This document shows positions 1-5,725 of a DNA stretch of 9,420 bases, in pieces. The translations under genes and the position numbers were made by a program. The notes under the pieces are model-generated. The model was not told the origin of the DNA and made no database searches. It worked only from the letters and a program-made list of their open reading frames with translations. Within the stretch, counting starts at the first letter, position 1; each line of letters starts with the position of its first letter. Source of the DNA: Lysobacterales bacterium (GTDB taxonomy: Bacteria > Pseudomonadota > Gammaproteobacteria > Xanthomonadales > Marinicellaceae); the NCBI GenBank assembly GCA_026990095.1, contig JALSIL010000543.1, positions 1 to 9,420 on the forward strand. Direction: 5' to 3'.

Positions 1-21
1 AAACGTTAAATAAATTGCAAA

Positions 22-50
22 GAAGTCTCAGTTTATAAAGCCAAGACTTC
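22..50 (-). terminator. possible weak hairpin downstream of queF
   Basis: A 7-bp inverted repeat, GAAGTCT at 22-28 and AGACTTC at 44-50, lies just past the queF stop. Read on the minus strand it is followed by TTTGCAATTTATTT, a broken rather than continuous U tract. The stem is AT-rich and the loop is 15 nt, so it is at best a weak intrinsic terminator. Confidence 0.25.
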
Positions 51-64
51 ATAGTCCTGTTGGT

Positions 65-424
65 TTATTTGTTTTTAGTGTGTTCAACGGTTACATCGGT
101 ATAAATTCCACCGCGAACCATAAACTCAACGCGTACTTTCATCCAACGAGGGTCGGTGGCTTTGACGAGGTCGTCTAAAATTTCATTGGTTACGGCTTCA
201 TGAAAAGCACCTGTATCACGGAATGACCACACGTATAGTTTTAATGATTTCAACTCAACACAGAGCTCATCTGGTGTGTAATCCAGGTAAATAGTGGCAA
301 AATCAGGTTGTCCAGTCTTAGGACAAAGGCAAGTAAATTCGGGGATTCGGATAGAAATTGTGTAATCTCTGTCTTTTTGTGGGTTAACAAATGTTTCTAA
401 GTCTTTGCTTGCGGTTGTAGTCAT
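65..424 (-). CDS. queF: NADPH-dependent 7-cyano-7-deazaguanine (preQ0) reductase QueF, short type
   Basis: QueF reduces the nitrile of preQ0 to the aminomethyl group of preQ1 in the cytoplasm, a step in queuosine biosynthesis for tRNA. The 119-residue protein shows the full family signature. The active-site segment FTCLCPKTGQPDFA contains Cys34, the expected thioimide nucleophile, and Asp41. The QueF motif ELKSLKLYVWSF starts at Glu57, and His75-Glu76 follow. The spacings Cys34-Asp41 and Cys34-Glu76 (7 and 42 residues) equal those of the Bacillus subtilis enzyme (Cys55, Asp62, Glu97) as I recall it. The length fits the single-domain type, not the roughly 280-residue two-domain form of E. coli. 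The ATG at 424-422 is the natural start, although no strong ribosome site precedes it. The gene is transcribed divergently from smc, with a 63-nt gap, and appears complete. Confidence 0.95.
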   Translation of the reverse strand: MTTTASKDLETFVNPQKDRDYTISIRIPEFTCLCPKTGQPDFATIYLDYTPDELCVELKSLKLYVWSFRDTGAFHEAVTNEILDDLVKATDPRWMKVRVEFMVRGGIYTDVTVEHTKNK

Positions 425-487
425 GGCATAATGTACCGTTTAAAAAATGTGCACCTTAAACAATTAAAAAAGGAATAGCAAGTCAAT
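425..487. promoter_or_regulatory. divergent queF/smc intergenic region
   Basis: These 63 nt separate the queF and smc start codons and must hold, or lie close to, both promoters. On the plus strand CATAAT at 427-432 could serve as a -10 box, with a poor -35 (TTGCTT, 405-410, spacer 16) inside queF. For smc, AAGGA at 470-474 is the only Shine-Dalgarno-like run; it sits 13 nt before the ATG, longer than ideal. I see no riboswitch-like structure in front of queF. Confidence 0.3.
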
Positions 488-3400
488 ATGCGATTAACCA
501 AGATAAAATTAGCTGGATTTAAGTCATTTGTAGACCCAACAGAATTTCTCATGCCATCAAACTTAATTGGTGTGGTGGGACCCAATGGTTGCGGCAAGTC
601 AAATATCATTGATGCGGTTCGATGGGTAATGGGTGAGGCATCTGCCAAAATGTTACGCGGTGCTTCTATGACAGATGTCATATTCAGTGGTTCAAGTGCT
701 CGTAAACCTGTTGGAACCGCGATGGTGGAACTGGTTTTTGATAACACTGATGGTAAAGTCACGGGCGAATTTGCTAAATACAACGAAATATCGGTAAAAA
801 GACAAGTCTCGCGTGATGGGCAATCGGCTTATTATTTGAATCGCACCAAATGCCGAAAAAAGGACATTACCGACTTGTTTTTGGGCACTGGCTTGGGTCC
901 TCGCAGTTATGCCATTATTGAACAAGGCATGATTTCACGCATTGTTGAGTCCAAACCAGAAGAATTACGTGGTTATATCGAAGAAGCCGCAGGCATATCA
1001 AAGTACCGCGAACGTCGCCGCGATACCGAACGACGTATAAAACGTACCCGTGAAAACCTTGAACGATTGGATGATTTGCGAGCTGAAATTGGTAAGCAAA
1101 TTAATAAATTGCACCGCCAAGCTAAAAATGCTGAAAAATACAAAGGGTTAAAAGAAAAATTTCGAGTTATGGAAGTTGAGCTATTAAGTCTCAAGTGGAA
1201 AAATTGGCACGACAGAACCTCACGTTCCACAGAAGTTGTTACCGAATTTGATTTAGCCCTTGAAGAAATTAAAACCAGTTTAACAGGCAGTGAAACGCAC
1301 ATTGAAAAACAACGAATCACCCACCACGTGCTGCAAGATAAAGGCAATAAAGTGCAAGAACAATTGTATGCGGTTAACACTGAAATTGGCAAGATTGAAC
1401 AGTTTATCAGTCACACAAAGTCTTTATCACAGCGTTTGCAAACAGAGTTGCAAGAAGCAGAAGAGGCTTTTTCTATCAGTCAGGAACAGTTAGAAAAAGA
1501 TAAACTTGATTTAGGTAATGCACAACTTGAGCTGAAAAAGGTTGAGCCACAATTGCAAGAAGCAGAACTTAAGGTTAAAGAAAAGCAAGAGGCTTTTTCA
1601 ACACTAGAAGATAAGTTGTTGGATTGGCAGAGCAGTTGGAATGATTTGGTCTCACAAATTGCTGAAAAGAACCGCATAGTGGAGGTGGAACAAACCAAAA
1701 TAGCCAGTTTAGATCAACAATTGATACGTCAAGCAGACCGTTTTCAAACTTTACAAAAAGAATCCTCCGATGCGACAGCCAAACCCTTAGAACAAGAACT
1801 CGAAGAGCTAGAACTCAAACAAGAAGAACAAAACTTTGCTCAAGAAGATAAAGTTGAAAAGTTAGAAGAAACAAAAGAAAAGCAAGAAAGAAAAAAGCTC
1901 GAACTGCGTACCAGTCAAGATAAACTCAATCAACAACAAATGCAATTGCATCAATCCAAAGGGCGTCGTGGTTCCTTGCAAGCCTTGCAACAAGCCGCAA
2001 TGAGTGATGACAATCAAGAAGTGCAGCAATGGTTTGATGAGAACAACTTGAAAGATGCCAAAAAACTATCGCAATTATTAGAAGTAAATGACGGTTGGGA
2101 AAAAGCAGTGGAAACGGCTTTAGGTGATCGTTTACAAGCGTTGGTACCCCAAAGGAAATATGAAATTGAGAAAGCATTAACAGATTGGCAATTTGGTCAG
2201 TTAACCTTTGCTGATAATACTCATGGAAAAATCAAACCCATCAAAGGCAGCTTATCTGAAATGGTCAAAGCACCTGATGTGGTTTACGAGTGGTTTAATT
2301 CTATTTTTGTTTCTGATGATTTGTCTTTGGCATTAAAAAATAGAAATAAACTCAATCAAGGGCAGTGCAGCATTACCGCAGATGGCATAATGGTTGGTAA
2401 AAATTGGATTAAGACCATTGCGGGAGAAACAGAAGGAGGTTTTTTATTGCGTCAAAAAGAACTCAAAGATTTGGATGAGTCAATTGAAGTATTGGAGCTG
2501 ACTATAGAGGAAACGGTTGAAGAAATTGAAAGCTTGCGGACTAGCATCTCTCAACTTGAGGCACTCAAAGAGCAATTGCAAATGGATGTTAATATGGGGC
2601 ATAGACGCGTTTCTGAGCTGAATGCCAATATTTCATCAAAACGCCATAAGATTGAACAAATAAAACAACGCAATATTCAAATCAATACGGAATCCGAACA
2701 ATTGCAAGTGCAAATTGAGATTGATGAAGCCAGTGTTAAAAAAGCAAGAGGTCAACTCGAAGAAGCAATAGAAATTGCCAAAGAGTTAGAAGACCAAAAA
2801 CAAACCCAAGAACGCAATCAACATGACTTGGTTAGTACAAAAGAACTGGCAAAGAAAACCTTGTCAGAGGCTTCAAGTTTTTATTACCAACAAAAATTAT
2901 TGCTGCAATCCCTTGAGAGCAAAGTGGCATCTTCTCAAAGGGGAATTGAGCGATTAGAACAGCATTGTGAACGTTTGTCGCAACGCAAGAGTAATCTGAT
3001 TGCACAATTGTCGCAAGATTCTAACCCAATAGATGAAAAGCAAAAAGAATTGGATTTGTTGCTAGACAAGCGTATTGAAACTGAAAAAAAACGCGACAAC
3101 TTACGTCAAGAAGCTCAAGCCTGTCAAGCAGAACTTGAGATTCTTGAACGCCAGCGCAGCGACCACAATGCCAGTATAGAGCACGCACGCACAAAACTTG
3201 AAAATGCCAAATTAGAACAACAAAGCAATAAACTTAAAGCCGAGAGCTATTTGGAACAAATTCAAGAAAAAGGCTTTGACCCAGAAGTGGTGCTTGCTGA
3301 GATTCAAGAAGGGCAAGGCAGTGACTTTAAACAAGAAGAAATGGAGCGTTTAGAACGCAGTATTGTGCGATTAGAACCTGTCAATTTAGCTGCTATTTCA

Positions 3401-3985
3401 GAATATGAAGAAGAAAGTGAACGTAAAAAATACCTTGATAAGCAGAATGATGACTTGGTTGAAGCGTTAGAAACGCTAGAAAAAGCCATTAGCAAAATTG
3501 ATAAAGAAACCCGCACGCTTTTTAAAGACACGTTTGAGGCGATAAACACCAACATTAAGGTGTTGTTTCCTAAATTGTTTGGAGGTGGGCATTGTTTCCT
3601 AGAATTAACAAGTGATGATTTGCTTACCACTGGTGTGTCAATTATGGCACGACCTCCAGGCAAGCGCATATCCAATATTCAACTGCTTTCGGGCGGTGAA
3701 AAAGCACTAACAGCCGTTTCAATGGTATTTTCAATATTCAATCTTAATCCAGCGCCTTTTTGTATGTTGGACGAAGTAGATGCGCCATTGGATGATGCCA
3801 ATGTTGGTCGCTTCTCGCAAATGGTTAAGGAAATGTCGGATAAGGTTCAATTTTTATTTGTTTCGCACAATAAAGTCACCATGGAAATTGCCAACCAACT
3901 CAATGGTGTGACCATGCGAGAACCTGGTGTTTCACGATTAGTGAGTGTGGATTTAGCCGAAGCAGAGAGGCTCATCAATGATTAA
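488..3985 (+). CDS. smc: Chromosome partition/condensation protein SMC
   Basis: SMC is the ATPase of the bacterial condensin that compacts and segregates chromosomes; it normally works as a dimer with ScpA and ScpB. The 1165-residue protein has the complete layout. The N-terminal head has Walker A GPNGCGKS (31-38) and Q-loop Gln146. A long first coiled coil runs from about 170 to 495. The hinge covers about 500-650 and includes the segment GWEKAVETALGDRLQALVP. A second coiled coil runs to about 1000. The C-terminal head has the ABC signature LSGGEKALTA (from Leu1067), Walker B CMLDEVD (Asp1095, Glu1096), the D-loop, and switch His1127. The length matches gammaproteobacterial SMC (about 1160). 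The ATG at 488 gives the conserved start MRLTKIKLAGFKSF. The stop overlaps the next gene by 8 nt. Small ORFs antisense to or out of frame with it are shadows of its coding bias. Confidence 0.98.
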   Translation: MRLTKIKLAGFKSFVDPTEFLMPSNLIGVVGPNGCGKSNIIDAVRWVMGEASAKMLRGASMTDVIFSGSSARKPVGTAMVELVFDNTDGKVTGEFAKYNEISVKRQVSRDGQSAYYLNRTKCRKKDITDLFLGTGLGPRSYAIIEQGMISRIVESKPEELRGYIEEAAGISKYRERRRDTERRIKRTRENLERLDDLRAEIGKQINKLHRQAKNAEKYKGLKEKFRVMEVELLSLKWKNWHDRTSRSTEVVTEFDLALEEIKTSLTGSETHIEKQRITHHVLQDKGNKVQEQLYAVNTEIGKIEQFISHTKSLSQRLQTELQEAEEAFSISQEQLEKDKLDLGNAQLELKKVEPQLQEAELKVKEKQEAFSTLEDKLLDWQSSWNDLVSQIAEKNRIVEVEQTKIASLDQQLIRQADRFQTLQKESSDATAKPLEQELEELELKQEEQNFAQEDKVEKLEETKEKQERKKLELRTSQDKLNQQQMQLHQSKGRRGSLQALQQAAMSDDNQEVQQWFDENNLKDAKKLSQLLEVNDGWEKAVETALGDRLQALVPQRKYEIEKALTDWQFGQLTFADNTHGKIKPIKGSLSEMVKAPDVVYEWFNSIFVSDDLSLALKNRNKLNQGQCSITADGIMVGKNWIKTIAGETEGGFLLRQKELKDLDESIEVLELTIEETVEEIESLRTSISQLEALKEQLQMDVNMGHRRVSELNANISSKRHKIEQIKQRNIQINTESEQLQVQIEIDEASVKKARGQLEEAIEIAKELEDQKQTQERNQHDLVSTKELAKKTLSEASSFYYQQKLLLQSLESKVASSQRGIERLEQHCERLSQRKSNLIAQLSQDSNPIDEKQKELDLLLDKRIETEKKRDNLRQEAQACQAELEILERQRSDHNASIEHARTKLENAKLEQQSNKLKAESYLEQIQEKGFDPEVVLAEIQEGQGSDFKQEEMERLERSIVRLEPVNLAAISEYEEESERKKYLDKQNDDLVEALETLEKAISKIDKETRTLFKDTFEAINTNIKVLFPKLFGGGHCFLELTSDDLLTTGVSIMARPPGKRISNIQLLSGGEKALTAVSMVFSIFNLNPAPFCMLDEVDAPLDDANVGRFSQMVKEMSDKVQFLFVSHNKVTMEIANQLNGVTMREPGVSRLVSVDLAEAERLIND

Positions 3986-4511
3986 ATCCCATGACTTGTC
4001 TCTGCATTTATTGTCAGAACAAGATCGTGATTTCTATTATCAATTATATTCTAATGAGTCGTTAATGCAATACATTACGACACCTTTGACTCGCAATGAG
4101 TCGGATGAAAGTTTTGATTTAACCCTAAAAATAATGTCACAACCTGTGCCAAAGTTAAAATTATACGTCATAAAAAAGAACATACTTCAAGAAAAGTTGG
4201 GTGTTGTTGGTTTAAGGTGGAATCAAAAAACACCTAAAACGGTTGAAATTGGTATTGTTTTAAAAGAAAAATTTCATGGGTTGGGTATTGGGCATTGTGC
4301 TAAAAAATTATTAATCAATCAGGCTTTTACAAAGCTTGGTGTTAATAAAATTATTGCAATCTGTCAAAAAGGCAATAAAGCTGCGAATAAAGCGAATCAA
4401 AAATTAAACTTTGTATCAATTGCTGAGTATTTAGACGAAACGTGCAACAGAATAAAAATTAAGTGGGAGTTAATTAATGAGAGACCTTTGTATAACTATA
4501 GTGACGAGTAA
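3978..4511 (+). CDS. GNAT-family N-acetyltransferase (RimJ/RimL-like), C-terminus altered by an insertion
   Basis: This is a 177-residue acetyl-CoA-dependent acetyltransferase of the GNAT fold, most like the RimJ/RimL or Acetyltransf_3 type. The acetyl-CoA loop is FHGLGIG at residues 99-105, following a beta-strand segment VEIGIVLKEK. His100 occupies the position where the Q/RxxGxG motif usually has Gln or Arg. A later segment, NKAANKANQKLNFVSIAEY, fits the usual GNAT motif B region. The substrate cannot be told from sequence. The start ATG overlaps the smc stop (ATGATTAA), so translation is probably coupled. The last nine residues, RPLYNYSDE, are encoded by the inverted-repeat element at 4480-4640. 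Without that element the frame would end after Glu168 at a TAA overlapping the methyltransferase start. The fold is essentially complete before residue 168, so activity may survive. Confidence 0.85.
   Translation: MIKSHDLSLHLLSEQDRDFYYQLYSNESLMQYITTPLTRNESDESFDLTLKIMSQPVPKLKLYVIKKNILQEKLGVVGLRWNQKTPKTVEIGIVLKEKFHGLGIGHCAKKLLINQAFTKLGVNKIIAICQKGNKAANKANQKLNFVSIAEYLDETCNRIKIKWELINERPLYNYSDE
4465..4469 (+). promoter_or_regulatory. Shine-Dalgarno GGGAG, probably the ancestral ribosome site of the methyltransferase
   Basis: GGGAG lies inside the 3' end of the acetyltransferase gene, 7 nt before the ATG at 4477-4479. That ATG is in the left TAATG copy. If the insertion element is removed, this site stands 7 nt before the methyltransferase start. 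It now serves only the 13-codon ORF at 4477-4518. Confidence 0.5.
4475..4479 (+). repeat. left copy of target-site duplication TAATG
   Basis: TAATG directly abuts the left terminal inverted repeat and is matched by TAATG at 4641-4645 directly after the right one. A 5-bp direct repeat at both ends is the expected footprint of transposition. The next base is A on both sides, so the boundary is ambiguous by one base. Confidence 0.6.
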
Positions 4512-4518
4512 AAAATGA
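4477..4518 (+). other. 13-codon ORF left at the displaced start codon
   Basis: The ATG in the left TAATG copy keeps the GGGAG ribosome site 7 nt upstream. It now reads into the inserted element for 13 codons (MRDLCITIVTSKK) before TGA at 4516-4518. It is out of frame with the acetyltransferase. I read it as a relic of the earlier methyltransferase start. It could be translated and act as a small upstream ORF, but nothing shows a function. Confidence 0.35.
4480..4500 (+). repeat. left terminal inverted repeat of the MITE-like element
   Basis: The 21-base left end begins AGAGACCTTTG and pairs with the right end at 4620-4640. The only mismatch is T at 4491, where the right arm read in reverse complement has C. 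It codes for most of the extra C-terminal residues of the acetyltransferase. Confidence 0.65.
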
Positions 4519-4619
4519 TTAAATTCACCAGCTTTTCGCAAAAAATGTCGCCAATAACTGGTTATTACCTTCAATTTTTAACTCAATCTGGCAAATTATC
4601 TCTATTTTTTCTTTCGCCA

Positions 4620-4640
4620 TATAGTTATGCAAAGGTCTCT
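4620..4640 (-). repeat. right terminal inverted repeat of the MITE-like element
   Basis: The 21-base right end, ending GCAAAGGTCTCT on the plus strand, pairs with 4480-4500 at 20 of 21 positions. It contains the AAAGG that is now positioned as the methyltransferase ribosome site. Confidence 0.65.
4631..4635 (+). promoter_or_regulatory. element-derived Shine-Dalgarno AAAGG for the methyltransferase
   Basis: AAAGG lies in the right terminal repeat, 7 nt before the ATG at 4643. This is the same spacing as the displaced GGGAG site. It is the only purine-rich run in the right position, so the mobile element appears to supply translation initiation for the downstream gene. It is a weaker match than GGGAG. 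Confidence 0.5.
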
Positions 4641-4645
4641 TAATG
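4641..4645 (+). repeat. right copy of target-site duplication TAATG
   Basis: This is identical to 4475-4479 and directly abuts the right terminal repeat. It contains the ATG start codon of the methyltransferase, so the insertion duplicated that start codon. Confidence 0.6.
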
Positions 4646-5383
4646 AATAAAAAGGGAAGCTTAGTCAATGTTGGGCTAGGAATGACTTTAGGAGCTCATA
4701 TTACTCCGATTTCCAGAAGCTATATCGAAAAAGCGGATATCGTTTTTGTTGCGGCTTCCAATAATTTGGTTGAACAGTGGGTTGAGACTATGAATGATAA
4801 TGTACTTAGTCTTCAACAGTATTACCAAGAGGGTACATCGCGCATGATAACCTATAAAAAAATGGTGGAAGTTATCATGAGTGAGGTGCGAAAAGGCAAA
4901 AAAGTGTGCGGTGCATTTTATGGACATCCTGGAGTGTTTTCCTGGCCTCCACATCAATCCATTAAGCAAGCACGATTAGAGGGTTATAAAGCGCATATGG
5001 AACCCGGAATTTCTGCCGAAGATTGTTTGTATGCAGATTTAGCCATAGATCCAGGTACTTATGGTTGCATTCACTATGAGGCGACTCAATTTCTTTTTAA
5101 AAACAAAAAAATAGATACTTCTAGCTATGTTGTTTTATGGCAAGTTGGTGTCGTTGGCGATAGAAGTTTAGCAAGATTTTCAGTTGAAAATACTGATATA
5201 CAAGTACTGGTCAATGCATTGCTGAAGTATTATAAAGAAGAACAAGAAGTGATTTTATATGAATGTGCTATATTACCAATCGAAAAGCCACGAATTGAAA
5301 GGATTAGATTGTTTGAATTAGCATCTTATACCATTGCATTAAAAACAACCGTAGTAATTCCACCAAAAAAAGTAATTTATTAG
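4643..5383 (+). CDS. Split-borosin peptide backbone alpha-N-methyltransferase (SonM/OphMA-like)
   Basis: Predicted SAM-dependent enzyme that methylates backbone amide nitrogens of a ribosomal precursor peptide, here supplied as a separate protein. The 246 residues follow the borosin methyltransferase pattern: GSLVNVGLGM at the N-terminus (5-14), SRSYIEKADIVF (24-35), LQQYY (57-61), YGHPGVF (93-99), MEPGISAEDCLYADLAIDP near the middle, an LWQVGVVGD segment, PRIERIRL and the terminal VIPPKK. Against OphMA as I remember it, the catalytic positions Tyr66, Arg72, Tyr76 and Tyr98 correspond to Tyr61, Arg67, Tyr71 and Tyr93; the Tyr63 position is Gln58. The fold belongs to the tetrapyrrole methylase superfamily, but the motifs are borosin-specific. 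No precursor core is fused at the C-terminus, and the protein ends about 15 residues earlier than SonM as I recall it. The start ATG is set by the homology and the TAATG duplication. Confidence 0.88.
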   Translation: MNKKGSLVNVGLGMTLGAHITPISRSYIEKADIVFVAASNNLVEQWVETMNDNVLSLQQYYQEGTSRMITYKKMVEVIMSEVRKGKKVCGAFYGHPGVFSWPPHQSIKQARLEGYKAHMEPGISAEDCLYADLAIDPGTYGCIHYEATQFLFKNKKIDTSSYVVLWQVGVVGDRSLARFSVENTDIQVLVNALLKYYKEEQEVILYECAILPIEKPRIERIRLFELASYTIALKTTVVIPPKKVIY

Positions 5384-5415
5384 CAAATAACCAATTAAAC
5401 AAAATGAGAACTTGA

Positions 5416-5443
5416 TTGATTATTAACTTTCGACTAGTATAAA
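5416..5443 (+). promoter_or_regulatory. candidate sigma70 promoter for the precursor peptide gene
   Basis: TTGATT (5416-5421) and TATAAA (5438-5443) are separated by 16 nt in the gap between the methyltransferase and the peptide gene. They match the consensus at 4 of 6 and 5 of 6 positions. The -10 box is 27 nt before the peptide ATG. A separate promoter would let the peptide be made in excess over the enzyme. The region is AT-rich, so a chance match is possible. Confidence 0.4.
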
Positions 5444-5470
5444 TAGACAATAATAAAATGGGGATTGGAA

Positions 5471-5698
5471 ATGAAGCTAGTAAAAACATTAGAAGCCATA
5501 GGGCAGAACACTTCTTTAAAAGAATTTAGTAGCTTAGAGGAGTTATTAACTGAATCAGAACTTAAACCAGAAATATTAACCGAAATTATCGCCACAAGTT
5601 CAAATTTGATTTGTGGGCAGTTTCCAGAACGCGATGATCCTGATAAAGAAGATGATGATGGTAAGGAAGATGAAGAAGAAAAACGCGAGGCAAATTAA
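5471..5698 (+). CDS. Putative split-borosin precursor peptide with acidic C-terminal tail
   Basis: A 75-residue peptide encoded 87 nt after the methyltransferase gene. Residues 1-44 look helical and amphipathic (TLEAIGQNTSLKEF, then LEELLTESELKPEILTEII). Their order and spacing resemble the binding domain of SonA, the Shewanella split-borosin precursor, including the 'LGQD-x-x-L' type motif near the start. A short hydrophobic island follows at 45-52 (NLICGQFP), then a tail (53-75) with 14 Asp/Glu among 23 residues. By analogy the core for N-methylation would lie after residue 44; which residues are modified cannot be seen. There is no signal peptide and no obvious protease site. The ATG at 5471 follows GGGGA (5460-5464) by 6 nt, which decides the start. 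An in-frame TTG at 5465 would overlap that ribosome site and is less likely. Assignment rests mainly on context and layout. Confidence 0.7.
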   Translation: MKLVKTLEAIGQNTSLKEFSSLEELLTESELKPEILTEIIATSSNLICGQFPERDDPDKEDDDGKEDEEEKREAN

Positions 5699-5725
5699 AT
5701 AGGGTTGTCAAGCAATTATCTCATC

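Larger units (their letters stand above)
4480..4640. mobile_element. MITE-like 161-bp imperfect palindrome
   Basis: The segment is inversely repeated along most of its length around a centre at 4559-4560. The outer 21 bases of each arm (4480-4500 and 4620-4640, beginning AGAGACCTTTG) match at 20 of 21 positions. Further in, the arms still resemble each other with mismatches and small gaps: shared A6 runs, CCAG blocks, and about 14 of 19 bases next to the centre. The last six on each side, AATAAC/GTTATT, are perfect. TAATG flanks both ends. There is no room for a transposase, so this would be a non-autonomous element moved in trans. It encodes the acetyltransferase's last nine codons and stop, and the methyltransferase ribosome site. 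As RNA it could fold into one long hairpin between the two genes. Confidence 0.65.

Noticed and set aside
421..783. 120-codon minus-strand ORF overlapping the smc start and the queF promoter region
   Set aside because: It lies antisense to the conserved SMC head, its protein has no recognisable features, and SMC is certain in the other frame.
3304..3675. 123-codon minus-strand ORF inside the 3' part of smc
   Set aside because: It is antisense to the second coiled coil and head of SMC, Ser-rich as expected from reversed coiled-coil codons, with no ribosome site of note.
4480..4640. Reading the long inverted repeat as a plain intrinsic terminator between operon genes
   Set aside because: There is no U tract after the stem, the repeat ends are flanked by an exact direct duplication, and the arms carry codons and a ribosome site. 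Transposition explains this better.
4643..5383. Annotation of the methyltransferase as a cobalamin/siroheme (tetrapyrrole) methylase
   Set aside because: The fold is shared, but the SYIEKADIVF, YGHPGVF and PGISAEDCLYADL combination and the adjacent small peptide match the borosin branch, and no tetrapyrrole genes are nearby.
5465..5470. TTG start two codons upstream of the precursor ATG
   Set aside because: The GGGGA ribosome site at 5460-5464 would directly abut the TTG, while it has normal 6-nt spacing to the ATG at 5471.
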